Shown piece after piece: positions 41,043 to 51,544 of a DNA stretch of 64,000 nucleotides. Each line of letters opens with the position of its first letter. Position 1 is the stretch's first letter. The position numbers and the translations under genes were made by a program. Under the pieces are notes generated by a model. It saw nothing but the letters and a program-made list of their open reading frames with translations. It had not been told where the DNA came from and did not search any database. The stretch is from NCBI RefSeq assembly GCF_900156415.1, contig NZ_FTNM01000006.1, positions 62,001 through 126,000 on the forward strand, read 5' to 3'. The stretch is from Pontibacter lucknowensis. Its GTDB lineage: Bacteria; Bacteroidota; Bacteroidia; Cytophagales; Hymenobacteraceae.

Positions 41043-43553
41043 ATGAGCAAAAATGTACGCTATGCCCGGCTGGCTACACTGCTTCTGGCTGGTGCGCTTG
41101 TAGCACCTCCCGCCTTTGCCCAAAGCAAGGAAAAGAAGAAGAACAAGAAAAAAGCCAAGCAGGAAGTAACCACCACGCAGGCTACCCCGGCTGTTAAAAA
41201 AGACGACAACGGTGTAAAACCATATGCCAGTGTCATCACTCCCAATGCCGTAACCGACGAAGGCCTTTTTAAGGTGCACCGCATTGACGAGAAATACTTT
41301 TACGAAATTCCAGATACGCTCCTGAACCGCGACATGCTCATGGTGAGCCGTATCGCCAAAACAGCCACAAACCTCGGCTACGGTGGTGAGGAACTCAATC
41401 GCCAGATGCTGCGCTGGGAAAAGAAAGGCAACCGGATTTTGCTGCGCCTGATTTCTTACCAGAACGTAGCAAGCGACACGCTGGAGATCTTCCACTCTGT
41501 GCAAAACTCCAACCTGGCTCCTGTTATCCAGGCATTCGACATCAAAGCTTTTAACAACGGTGCTTCGGTGGTAGAGGTGACTGACTTCTTCTCGAAAGAC
41601 GTGCAGGCCCTCGGTCTGAACAAACGCCAGCGTGAAACGCACAAAGTAAAGAAACTGGATGATAAGCGCTCTTTTGTGGAGGGCATCAAGAGCTTTCCGC
41701 TCAACATTGAGGCACGCTCATTGATGACTTACGAGGCGACTGATCCGCCAGCCAACTCCAATGCAGGTACAATCACGGTAGAACTGAATCACTCCATGCT
41801 TCTGCTGCCGAAGGTGCCTATGCCTGCCCGTCGTTTTGATGAGCGTGTAGGTTACTTCACCCTGTCGCAAACCGACTACGGTACTGACGAGCAACGTGCT
41901 GCCAAGCGCCGCTACATTGTACGCTGGAAACTGGAGCCGAAAGACAAGGAGGCTTATGCACGCGGCGAACTGGTAGAGCCGATAAAGCCGATCGTTTACT
42001 ACATCGACCCGGCCACCCCAATGAAGTGGCGCCCATACCTGAAGCAGGGTGTAGAGGACTGGAACAAGGCTTTTGAGGCGGCAGGCTTCAAGAATGCCAT
42101 CATTGCCAAGGACCCTCCTACCCCGGAAGAAGATCCGGAGTTCAGCACCGAAGACGCACGCTACTCTGTTATCCGCTACTTCTCTTCTGAGACGCAGAAT
42201 GCCTATGGCCCTAACGTGCACGACCCGCGCTCCGGCGAGATCCTGGAGAGCCACATCGGCTGGTACCACAACGTGATGAACCTGCTTCGCAACTGGTACT
42301 TCGTGCAGACAGCTGCCATCAACCCGGATGCCCGCAGCATTAAATTCAAGGACGAAGTGATGGGTGAACTGATCCGCTTTGTGTCTGCCCACGAGGTAGG
42401 CCATACCCTGGGTCTGCCGCACAACATGGGCTCCAGTGCTGCTTACCCGGTAGAGAAACTGCGCGATGCGAAGTTCACGCAGGAAATGGGCACAGCCCCT
42501 TCTATCATGGACTACGCCCGCTTCAACTACGTGGCGCAGCCGGAAGACAAAGGTGTTGCCCTGATGCCAGGTATAGGCGTGTATGACAAGCATGCGGTAA
42601 GATGGGGCTATACCTACTTCCCGGAGATGAACGGTTATGACAATGTAGCCAAACTATCGAAGTGGATTCTCGAGAAAGAAAACGACCCGATGTACCGCTT
42701 CGGCCGTCAGCAGGGTAATCCGGTAGACCCGTCTTCACAGACCGAGGACCTGGGCGATGACGCCATGCTGGCCAGCCACTACGGCATCCTGAACCTCAAG
42801 CGCATCATGCCAAACCTGATGGAGTGGACGAAGGAGGAGAACAAGAACTACGACGACCTTCAGGAGATGTACACCCAGGTACTGGGTCAGTGGAACCGCT
42901 ACATGGGCCACGTAACGGCTAACGTCGGCGGGGTGTACGAGAACTACAAGACCTACGACCAGAAGGGCGACGTGTACGCTGCTGTACCGAAAGAGAAGCA
43001 GCAACGTGCCATGAAGTTCATCAACGAGCAGGGCTTTGCCACTCCTACCTGGATGCTGGACCAGAACATCCTGCGTAAGATCGAATCGGCTGGTGCGGTG
43101 GAGCGTATCCGCACGGCGCAGGTGAACATCTTGAACAATGTGCTGGAGCCAGGCCGCATGCAGCGCCTGCTGGAGTCACAGGCGGCACTGGGCAGCAAGA
43201 CCTATACCTTGCCGGAAATGATGGCTGACCTGCGTAATGGCGTGTGGTCTGAAATCGGCAGCGGCAAAACGGTGGACATGTACCGTCGCAACCTGCAGCG
43301 CGGCTACCTGGATCGTATGGAGTACCTGATGAAGGAAGAGCAGCGCTCAGTCCCTAGCGGCGCACGTGCCTTCATGGGCTTCACACAGGTGAACGTGTCG
43401 CAGTCGGATATCCGTCCGATGGTACGCGGCGAGCTGACGGCCCTGCGCAACCAGATCAAAGCCTCCTTGCCAAAGACGAAGGATAGCATGACGAAGTACC
43501 ACTTGCAGGATGCACTGGTACGTATTGACAACATCCTGAACCCGAAAAGTTAA
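41043..43553 (+). CDS. Zinc-dependent metalloprotease (DUF5117/DUF5118 type), second paralogue
   Basis: 836 residues with a signal peptide (LATLLLAGALVAPPAFAQ) followed by a Lys-rich linker. The zincin motif HEVGHTLGLPH gives His450, Glu451, His454 and His460, and APSIMDYARFNYVAQ supplies the Met-turn. The N-terminal half matches the 26949 gene in order (ALLKVHRIDEKYFYEIPDTLLNRDMLMVSRI here). Probably exported; substrate unknown. Codon choice is strongly biased to common codons compared with neighbours, suggesting high expression. Followed by its own terminator. Confidence 0.88.
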   Translation: MSKNVRYARLATLLLAGALVAPPAFAQSKEKKKNKKKAKQEVTTTQATPAVKKDDNGVKPYASVITPNAVTDEGLFKVHRIDEKYFYEIPDTLLNRDMLMVSRIAKTATNLGYGGEELNRQMLRWEKKGNRILLRLISYQNVASDTLEIFHSVQNSNLAPVIQAFDIKAFNNGASVVEVTDFFSKDVQALGLNKRQRETHKVKKLDDKRSFVEGIKSFPLNIEARSLMTYEATDPPANSNAGTITVELNHSMLLLPKVPMPARRFDERVGYFTLSQTDYGTDEQRAAKRRYIVRWKLEPKDKEAYARGELVEPIKPIVYYIDPATPMKWRPYLKQGVEDWNKAFEAAGFKNAIIAKDPPTPEEDPEFSTEDARYSVIRYFSSETQNAYGPNVHDPRSGEILESHIGWYHNVMNLLRNWYFVQTAAINPDARSIKFKDEVMGELIRFVSAHEVGHTLGLPHNMGSSAAYPVEKLRDAKFTQEMGTAPSIMDYARFNYVAQPEDKGVALMPGIGVYDKHAVRWGYTYFPEMNGYDNVAKLSKWILEKENDPMYRFGRQQGNPVDPSSQTEDLGDDAMLASHYGILNLKRIMPNLMEWTKEENKNYDDLQEMYTQVLGQWNRYMGHVTANVGGVYENYKTYDQKGDVYAAVPKEKQQRAMKFINEQGFATPTWMLDQNILRKIESAGAVERIRTAQVNILNNVLEPGRMQRLLESQAALGSKTYTLPEMMADLRNGVWSEIGSGKTVDMYRRNLQRGYLDRMEYLMKEEQRSVPSGARAFMGFTQVNVSQSDIRPMVRGELTALRNQIKASLPKTKDSMTKYHLQDALVRIDNILNPKS

Positions 43554-43577
43554 ATTTCCTGTTTTTGTATGATACAG

Positions 43578-43606
43578 AAAGCCCCGGCCACTTTGGCTGG
43601 GGCTTT
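43578..43606 (+). terminator. Terminator after the second metalloprotease
   Basis: AAAGCCCCGGCCA (43578-43590) pairs with TGGCTGGGGCTTT (43594-43606) with one mismatch and a 3-base loop, followed by a T-run. Confidence 0.85.
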
Positions 43607-43696
43607 TTATTTATAGTATTTGTTGAATGTTAAGAAAGATATCCTATGCAATTTCAGAACAATGGGAATCGGTGCCACAAAATCAAATATATCTTG

Positions 43697-43704
43697 TACC
43701 TTTG
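43697..43704 (+). promoter_or_regulatory. -7 box TACCTTTG before pyrG
   Basis: TACCTTTG matches TAnnTTTG and ends 25 bases before the pyrG ATG. No TTTG is present at the ideal -33 distance. Confidence 0.45.
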
Positions 43705-43726
43705 TAGCCCATAAAGTTTAACCTAA

Positions 43727-45343
<1,617 letters not shown>

Positions 45344-45376
45344 GCATTAACCAACACTCATTATTATTTTCATTAG

Positions 45377-47218
45377 ATGGATAGAAATCAAGCTATTGGC
45401 TTTGGATTGATTGCCGTGCTCCTGCTGGCTTACTCCTTCTTCTTCTCGGGAACGAACGAAGAAGCCAACACTCCGGCATTTGACCAGACAGCCAAGGTAG
45501 AGCAGGTGCAGACGGGACCCGCTCCTGTAGCCGAGGACGACTCGCTGGCACAGGTGCGCCGCGCCGCCGCGTTGGGCACTTTCAGTGCAGCCGCTACCGG
45601 TGAAGCCAGCACCACCACCCTTGAGAACCAAAACATGGTGGTGACCTTCAACAGCAAAGGTGGCCAGGTAGAGGAAGTGGTCCTGAAGAATTATAAAGAC
45701 TACAGAGGCAACACCCTGGTACTGTTTGACCGCGAAAGCAGCCAGACCGACGTGCAGTTCACCACAAACGATGGTAAGAACATCCGCCTGTCAGACCTGT
45801 TTTTCACACCGTCTGAAGTGCAGACTGTGAACGTAGGCGAAGTTCCTGCTCAAACCATCACGTACCGTGCTGACCTGGGCAATGGCCAGACCATTGATCA
45901 GATCTATACCTTGTTCGACAATAGCTTCCAGGTAGGTTATAAGCTGGATTTCAAAGGCCTTGACAACCAGATCAGCGGCAATAACGTGACCATGATCTGG
46001 AACGATAACCTGAAGCAGCTTGAGAAAGACATCACGCAGAACCGTGCCAAGTCTACCATCAACTATTACACGGCTGACGAGAGCTTCGACTACCTGTCTA
46101 TCTCAGAAGGGACGGAAACAGAGACGATCACGGAGCCGATGAAGTGGGTGGCTAACAAGCAGAACTTCTTCACAGCGGGTATCATCGCTGCCAACACCTT
46201 CTCTGGTGCTAAACTGGAGGCGGTGACCAATCCGGCTGACACGACTGTTGTAAAGACACTGAACTCCCAGATACTTATCCCGACGGCTGACCTGCTGAGC
46301 GGCAAAGGCGAGTTTACCTACTACTTTGGTCCGAATGACTACAAGATCCTGAAGCACATGGGCAACGAGTTCAACAAGAACCTTGACCTGGGCTGGGGCA
46401 TTTTCTCGTGGGTGAACAAGTGGATCATCATCCCGGCTTTTGATTTCCTCGAAAACTACATCGGCAATTACGGCATCATCATCATCCTGCTGGTACTGTA
46501 CATCAAGCTGATCCTGTTCCCGCTGACGTACAAGTCCTTCCTGTCGATGGCCAAAATGAAGGTACTGAAGCCGGAAATCGACGCCATTAAGGAGCGTAAC
46601 GACGGCGACATGCAGAAGACGCAGATGGAGACCATGAAACTGTACGGCGAAATGGGCGTGAACCCGCTGAGCGGCTGTATTCCGATGCTGCTGCAGATCC
46701 CGATCCTGTTTGCGATGTTCAACTTCTTCCCGAACTCGATCGAACTGCGCCAGGAGGCATTCCTATGGGCGGATGACCTTTCAACCTATGATGTGTTCGC
46801 CAGACTGCCGTTTACGATTCCTTTCTATGGCGACCACGTGAGTATGTTCACCTTGCTCATGACGGCTTCGACGATCCTCTATACCTGGTCTAACAACCAG
46901 ATGAACACGATGCAGGGTCCGATGAAGATGTATACCTACCTGATGCCGATCATTTTCATGTTCGTGCTGAACTCCTTCCCGGCAGGTCTTTCATTCTACT
47001 ACTTCGTATCGAACATGGTGACTTTCGGTCAGCAGGCGCTTATCCGCAAGTTTGTGGACGAAGGCAAGATCAGAGCGAAACTGGAAGAGAACCGTGACAA
47101 GCGCAAAGAGAAGAAGAAAACCGGCGGTCCATCCTTTACAGAGCGTATGCAGGAGGCCATGCGTGCCGCAGCCGACAAAGAGCAGCAGCGTCGCAACAAC
47201 CCGAAACTCAAGAAATAA
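45377..47218 (+). CDS. yidC: Membrane protein insertase YidC
   Basis: 613 residues of the Gram-negative type: an N-terminal membrane anchor (AIGFGLIAVLLLAYSFFF), a large periplasmic domain (about 60-350), then the conserved insertase helices starting near YGIIIILLVLYIKLILFPLTYKSFLSMAKMK, PLSGCIPMLLQIPILFAMFNFF and the final SFYYFVSNMVTFGQQ. The basic tail ends in RRNNPKLKK, which can contact ribosomes. It inserts membrane proteins alone or with Sec. Downstream of pyrG and before a strong terminator. Confidence 0.96.
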   Translation: MDRNQAIGFGLIAVLLLAYSFFFSGTNEEANTPAFDQTAKVEQVQTGPAPVAEDDSLAQVRRAAALGTFSAAATGEASTTTLENQNMVVTFNSKGGQVEEVVLKNYKDYRGNTLVLFDRESSQTDVQFTTNDGKNIRLSDLFFTPSEVQTVNVGEVPAQTITYRADLGNGQTIDQIYTLFDNSFQVGYKLDFKGLDNQISGNNVTMIWNDNLKQLEKDITQNRAKSTINYYTADESFDYLSISEGTETETITEPMKWVANKQNFFTAGIIAANTFSGAKLEAVTNPADTTVVKTLNSQILIPTADLLSGKGEFTYYFGPNDYKILKHMGNEFNKNLDLGWGIFSWVNKWIIIPAFDFLENYIGNYGIIIILLVLYIKLILFPLTYKSFLSMAKMKVLKPEIDAIKERNDGDMQKTQMETMKLYGEMGVNPLSGCIPMLLQIPILFAMFNFFPNSIELRQEAFLWADDLSTYDVFARLPFTIPFYGDHVSMFTLLMTASTILYTWSNNQMNTMQGPMKMYTYLMPIIFMFVLNSFPAGLSFYYFVSNMVTFGQQALIRKFVDEGKIRAKLEENRDKRKEKKKTGGPSFTERMQEAMRAAADKEQQRRNNPKLKK

Positions 47219-47243
47219 GCATTCACGTGCTATACCTTACAGG

Positions 47244-47267
47244 AAGCCCCGAAGCAGTTCGGGGCTT
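47244..47267 (+). terminator. Terminator after yidC
   Basis: AAGCCCCGAA (47244-47253) pairs perfectly with TTCGGGGCTT (47258-47267), loop GCAG, then a T-run. Confidence 0.9.
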
Positions 47268-47322
47268 TTTTGTTTGACCATCTTCGCTGCTTTGCGTATA
47301 GCCCTATACCTATATTAGAAAC

Positions 47323-47922
47323 ATGCGAAAGAACACACTACCCTACCTCCTGCTGCCACTGTCTTTTGTGGCCGTACTTGGAGCTGCCTGTCAGCAACAG
47401 ACAGACGAAGAGAAAACCATTGCCAGCACACACCCGAAGCTGGAAGAGCACCTGCAACGTGACACGGTGCGCATGCCCATCACATCAGAAGAGAACCCGG
47501 AACTATACCAGCGCTACCGCCTGCGTATGGAGGCTTACCAGAGTGACGAGGCATTTCGGGTGCAGGAGACTTATAAGGGCCGCTTAGCCCCTTTGGATGA
47601 AGCTAGCCATGCTGATGTCCGACAGTACCGCTCAGCCCTTCAGGAAGGCCTGAAACAAGGTATAAACTTTGCCGGCAGGTATACCGTGGTTACCGTTGGC
47701 TGCGGCACCACCTGCCAGGAGCACTACGTGGTAGACCGGCAGGATGGAAAAGTGCTTGACAAGGTGCAGAGCAGTACCGGCGCACAGTTTAGCCCGGACA
47801 GCCGCATATTTATAGTCAACCCGCCTGACTCTTCGCACAACTATGTTGATTGCCCTTACTGCGAACCAGCTGCCTATGTACTGGAACAGGGCAAGTTCCG
47901 AAAACTGCCTCAGGGGCAATAA
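47323..47922 (+). CDS. Lipoprotein of unknown function
   Basis: 199 residues with a lipoprotein signal (FVAVLGAACQQQ, lipid Cys near residue 23). The mature part is soluble, with GINFAGRYTVVTVGCGTTCQEHYVVDRQDGKV and a later pair of cysteines in VDCPYCEPAAYVL; the four cysteines suggest disulphides in the periplasm. The GRYTVVxxGCGTxC pattern is seen in several uncharacterised envelope proteins. Next to another lipoprotein gene 15 bases downstream, so both are likely co-transcribed. Confidence 0.7.
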   Translation: MRKNTLPYLLLPLSFVAVLGAACQQQTDEEKTIASTHPKLEEHLQRDTVRMPITSEENPELYQRYRLRMEAYQSDEAFRVQETYKGRLAPLDEASHADVRQYRSALQEGLKQGINFAGRYTVVTVGCGTTCQEHYVVDRQDGKVLDKVQSSTGAQFSPDSRIFIVNPPDSSHNYVDCPYCEPAAYVLEQGKFRKLPQGQ

Positions 47923-47937
47923 TGATAACTAACTGCC

Positions 47938-48432
47938 ATGCACACACTACTTTTTCTGCTGAAATTAGGTCTGGGGCTAGGACTGATCCTGGTGGCAGGC
48001 TGCAGTACTGCTCAGAAAAGTAGTGCCCAGGCGCCGGATGCTCCGCTGCTGCATTTCCAGAAAACACCCTGTCTTGGCACCTGCCCCTCCTATGAGGCGA
48101 CCATTCTGGCGAATGGTAGCATACGCTATACCGGGTATAGCCATGTACCTGTTAAGGATACCGTGACCTTTACGCTGTCGCCCCAACAACTGGAGGCGAT
48201 ACGGCAGGAAATAACAAAGCTAAACTATGCATCGCTGCAGGACATGTACCTGACTAACTGGAGCGACATGCCCTCTACCATCACCACATTCTATGAAGCG
48301 GGCAAAGAAGTAAAGCGGGTACAACAGGAAGAAGGCGGCCCGAAGCCCTTGCTGGACTTCCAGGAGAGGGTGCATACCCTGCTCATGAACCTGGCAGAAG
48401 AGGAGGCGAAACGAAGGCTACCTGTAAGGTAA
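47938..48432 (+). CDS. DUF6438-like lipoprotein
   Basis: 164 residues. A hydrophobic leader with lipobox VAGC is followed by LHFQKTPCLGTCPSYEATILANGSIRYTGY, which fits the DUF6438 pattern with its CxGxCP pair. The C-terminal half is helical (QQLEAIRQEITKLNYASLQD) and ends in a charged helix. Periplasmic, anchored, function unknown. ATG at 47938; the second gene of the lipoprotein pair. Confidence 0.72.
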   Translation: MHTLLFLLKLGLGLGLILVAGCSTAQKSSAQAPDAPLLHFQKTPCLGTCPSYEATILANGSIRYTGYSHVPVKDTVTFTLSPQQLEAIRQEITKLNYASLQDMYLTNWSDMPSTITTFYEAGKEVKRVQQEEGGPKPLLDFQERVHTLLMNLAEEEAKRRLPVR

Positions 48433-48992
48433 GGCCAGGCCATCCAAAAATTCACTTCTGCTTCCTCAAAAAATTTACTCCGGTCTGTTTTCACTGAAGC
48501 TTCTTCACAATAGTGGTCTCTCCTCATGCTATCCCCTTTTACTACGCTTGCATCTCAATAACACTAGGTTTAAATATAGGATTGAGTCCACCTGTAATTT
48601 TGAAATACCAATAACCAATCCTAACTGAGGCCGTAAAAAAATAGAGGGCCATATCAGAGCAGGTTATTTGAAAATTGATATTTATATATAATAAATTTTT
48701 AGAATTTCGATTATCAGGCTAGGAGAAATATTAATTCAGATTAAGCTATATAAAAAAATATCCTTGCCCCAGTGCTTCAATATCTGGAAGCTCTTTTTGG
48801 AATATTTTACAGGAAGAGTACTCATTGACCGGCAGGCGCAAGGTTCTGCTGTGGCCTTGATTTTAAAGAACAAAATGGGAGCCTAATTTCCCACTGATCA
48901 TATTAACTGACCACATTAACCGGGTGGTGGAGTCCCCGGGCCACTAAGACGGCATAAGCACCCCGAATATTAAACATAACGCACACATAACT
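48433..48992. other. 560-base AT-rich spacer before the stress-protein pair
   Basis: No credible gene on either strand. TAATTTTG at 48595-48602 fits the -7 consensus but has no partner at the right distance and is about 390 bases upstream of the next gene. The stretch 48650-48790 is markedly AT-rich. No repeat family member, hairpin terminator or known RNA was recognised. Confidence 0.5.
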
Positions 48993-49826
48993 ATGGAACG
49001 ACAAACGGTAATAGGCATTTTTAAAGAAGGTATAGACGCACAGGCTGCGGTGCAAAAGCTGGAGAGCACGCACCATATCGGCCGTGACAAAGTAGATATA
49101 GCAAACCCTGCCTCTGCTTCAGCAAGACAGGTAGGCAGCACCAGAGATAAAGACAATGATGGCGTAAGTGGTTTCTTTGGCTCTTTGTTTGGCCAGAACG
49201 ACGACGCGAACAAACATACACAGGCAGCCCGCAAAGGCTGGGTAGTGACGGTACACGCCGACTCCCGACAGCAGGCAGAGAAAGCCGCTGAAGTCCTGGA
49301 CTCATGTGGCGCAGTGGATGTAGACGAGCATGTGGCACAAAACAACCCACAGGCCGGCACAGCCAGACCACCACAGGGCACGGCCCAGACCAATACCGGA
49401 CGAACAGGCGACTCTAGCCAGTCTATTCCGATTATGGAAGAGCGTATGAACGTAGGTAAACGTGAAGTGGAGCGTGGCGGTGTACGCATGAGAAGCCGCA
49501 TCGTGGAGCGCCCGGTAGAAGAGCATCTGCGTTTGCGTGAGGAACATGTGGATGTAGAGCGCAACAAAGTAAACCGACCTGCAACAGACCGTGACTTCCA
49601 GAATTTCAAGGAAGGAGAGATCAACATTACAGAACGCGCTGAGGTGCCTGTAGTCAACAAAGAGGCCCGCGTAGTGGAAGAAGTGAAGATTAACAAGCAC
49701 ACAGAGCAGCGTGACGAAACTGTAAGAGGTACCGTACGCAAAACTGATGTGGACATTGACAAATTAGACAAAGACAAAGACCTTCGCAACCCGGGTAACA
49801 AGCCCGGCAACCCTCGCAACATATAG
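48993..49826 (+). CDS. YsnF/AvaK (DUF2382) stress-type protein
   Basis: 277 residues, cytoplasmic, very hydrophilic. The N-terminal 110 residues resemble general stress protein 17M-like modules (TVIGIFKEGIDAQAAVQKL ... WVVTVHADSRQQAEKAAEVL). A Gln/Thr-rich linker leads to the DUF2382 part (about 145-250) with IPIMEERMNVGKREVERGGVRMRSRIVE, RPVEEHLRLREEHVDVERNKV and AEVPVVNKEARVVEEVKI. The family is linked to desiccation, salt and phosphate stress, with no proven activity. Paired with a second DUF2382 gene 180 bases downstream. Confidence 0.82.
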   Translation: MERQTVIGIFKEGIDAQAAVQKLESTHHIGRDKVDIANPASASARQVGSTRDKDNDGVSGFFGSLFGQNDDANKHTQAARKGWVVTVHADSRQQAEKAAEVLDSCGAVDVDEHVAQNNPQAGTARPPQGTAQTNTGRTGDSSQSIPIMEERMNVGKREVERGGVRMRSRIVERPVEEHLRLREEHVDVERNKVNRPATDRDFQNFKEGEINITERAEVPVVNKEARVVEEVKINKHTEQRDETVRGTVRKTDVDIDKLDKDKDLRNPGNKPGNPRNI

Positions 49827-49848
49827 GGAAAGGTTTTGTAGATAAGGT

Positions 49849-49877
49849 AAGAGGCAGTCATCATGTGGCTGCCTCTT
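49849..49877 (+). terminator. Terminator between the two DUF2382 genes
   Basis: AAGAGGCAG (49849-49857) pairs with CTGCCTCTT (49869-49877), followed by GCTGTTTT. Confidence 0.7.
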
Positions 49878-50006
49878 GCTGTTTTACAAAAAGGGCAAAG
49901 CTAAGCCCCACGAGAAGCAATGAACCATCCCCTGCCCTGCCCGTACAATCTGAGACATTTGAACCGATAGAAGCGTAATCCACTTCACCACATATAGTCC
50001 CGAGCC

Positions 50007-50531
50007 ATGAGCAAGAAATCAGACAAACTTAAATCAGAATTTGACGAGAAGCTACGCGAGAGTCGCACCACCCCACTGGAAGAGCGGGACATTCAGGACG
50101 AATATGGTCGTGACGAGCGGGAGAACCTGGATGTAGACATAGAGTACAGCAAGACGATACCCGTGATTGAAGAGCAGGTGCGGGTAGACACAGAAGTCAG
50201 AGAGACTGGCAACGTACACATTGCCAAGGAAGTGCACCGCGAGGATGTGGACCTGGACCTGCCCATCATACATGAGGAGGCGGAAATAGAACGCGTCGAA
50301 ATAAATCAGTATGTCGACACACCCCCACCGCCAGTACGTTATGAGGGCGATAAGATGATTATACCTGTGCTGAAGGAAGTGCTGGTAGTGGAGAAGCGCC
50401 TGCTGGTGGTAGAGGAGATACACGTTACCAAGCGGCGCACCGAAGAGCACGATACACAGCACGTGGAACTGCGCCGGGAAGAGATCAGGGTCGAGCGGAA
50501 AAGAAACAATCCGAACGAACCGCAAAGCTGA
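50007..50531 (+). CDS. YsnF/AvaK (DUF2382) protein, second copy
   Basis: 174 residues, highly charged. Two DUF2382-type repeats are visible: TIPVIEEQVRVDTEVRETGNVHIAKEVHRED with DLDLPIIHEEAEIERVEINQYV, then MIIPVLKEVLVVEKRLLVVEEIHVTKRRTEE. It lacks the N-terminal module of its neighbour at 48993. Cytoplasmic, unknown role, probably stress related. It has its own leader after the preceding terminator and is closed by another strong terminator. Confidence 0.8.
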   Translation: MSKKSDKLKSEFDEKLRESRTTPLEERDIQDEYGRDERENLDVDIEYSKTIPVIEEQVRVDTEVRETGNVHIAKEVHREDVDLDLPIIHEEAEIERVEINQYVDTPPPPVRYEGDKMIIPVLKEVLVVEKRLLVVEEIHVTKRRTEEHDTQHVELRREEIRVERKRNNPNEPQS

Positions 50532-50579
50532 ACCCTGCCTGGGTTTGAGGTATAAAACAGTGCCTGGCCAAAATAAATA

Positions 50580-50775
50580 GTTCCACGCGGCGTTGTTATA
50601 TAAACGAACCACTGAAGCAAGCGGGTCCGGCAGCTACATGAGCAGCCGGACCCGCTTGCTTTTACAGCCTTAAAATGCACATATCCTATGACTAGCCACT
50701 TCGCAGGGACCTTGTTCCGGAATGTGGATAACCCTTAAAATCGTGGATAAAAATATACGCCGCAGCGCGTGGAAC
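50580..50775. promoter_or_regulatory. Inverted pair of parS-like half-sites upstream of parAB
   Basis: GTTCCACGCG (50580-50589) and its exact reverse complement CGCGTGGAAC (50766-50775) lie 176 bases apart. Each resembles one half of a parS site (consensus near TGTTYCACGTGRAACA). Neither is a complete 16-base parS. They lie upstream of the UPF0173-parA-parB genes. Confidence 0.3.
50615..50661 (+). terminator. Strong terminator after the second DUF2382 gene
   Basis: AAGCAAGCGGGTCCGGC (50615-50631) pairs perfectly with GCCGGACCCGCTTGCTT (50645-50661), followed by TTT. Confidence 0.85.
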
Positions 50776-50800
50776 ATCATACGTTCTGCGCAAAAAACTG

Positions 50801-50808
50801 TATCTTTG
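50801..50808 (+). promoter_or_regulatory. -7 box TATCTTTG before the UPF0173-parAB genes
   Basis: TATCTTTG matches TAnnTTTG and ends 39 bases before the first ATG. No clear -33 TTTG. Confidence 0.45.
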
Positions 50809-50847
50809 TAAAAGTTCTATACCCCATTCGGGCTAACAGATTAAAAA

Positions 50848-51537
50848 ATGCAAACTATGGAAATAACGTATTACGGACAGTCCTGCTTTCTTTTCAAAAT
50901 CGGTGAGCACCGCATTCTATTCGACCCGTTCATCTCGCCAAACGAGTTGGCCAAGGATATTGACGTGGACAGCATCAAGGCTGATTACATTCTGCTCTCG
51001 CACGGTCATCAGGACCACGTGCATGATGCGGAGCGCATCGCAAAAAATAACGGTGCCACCATTGTAGCCAATTTTGAGATCGCGAGTTGGTATGAAGGGA
51101 AAGGTATAGAAAAGACCCACCCGATGAACACTGGTGGTAAGGTAACCTTGCCATTTGGCACCGTGAAAATGGTGAACGCCGTGCATTCCAGCTCCCTGCC
51201 AGATGGCACTTACGCTGGTGTAGCAGCCGGATTTGTGGTGGAAACAGAGAATCAGACATTTTATTTTGCCGGTGATACGGCCCTCACCTACGACATGAAA
51301 CTCATACCTGAGCAGTATGATGTGGACTTCGCCCTGTTGCCGATTGGCGATAACTTTACCATGGACATCCACGATGCCCTGGTAGCGGCTGACTTTGTGC
51401 AGGTAGACAAGGTGATCGGTATGCACTACGACACCTTCCCTTACATCAAAATAGACCATGAGGAAGTGAAGGAAGTAGCGCAGATGGCCGGCAAGGAACT
51501 AATATTGATGGAGATAGGTCAGACTATAAACCTATAA
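50848..51537 (+). CDS. UPF0173 metal-dependent hydrolase (metallo-beta-lactamase fold)
   Basis: 229 residues. The metal motif HGHQDH fits HxHxDH (near residue 53), with a downstream FAGDTALTYDM aspartate and IGMHYDTFPYI histidine completing the two-metal site. Such enzymes hydrolyse phosphodiester or ester bonds; the UPF0173 group has no settled substrate. An ATG three codons in (MEITYYG) is an equally good start. It lies 7 bases before parA, same strand, a linkage kept in many Bacteroidota as far as I recall. Confidence 0.85.
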   Translation: MQTMEITYYGQSCFLFKIGEHRILFDPFISPNELAKDIDVDSIKADYILLSHGHQDHVHDAERIAKNNGATIVANFEIASWYEGKGIEKTHPMNTGGKVTLPFGTVKMVNAVHSSSLPDGTYAGVAAGFVVETENQTFYFAGDTALTYDMKLIPEQYDVDFALLPIGDNFTMDIHDALVAADFVQVDKVIGMHYDTFPYIKIDHEEVKEVAQMAGKELILMEIGQTINL

Positions 51538-51544
51538 TTTTTAG

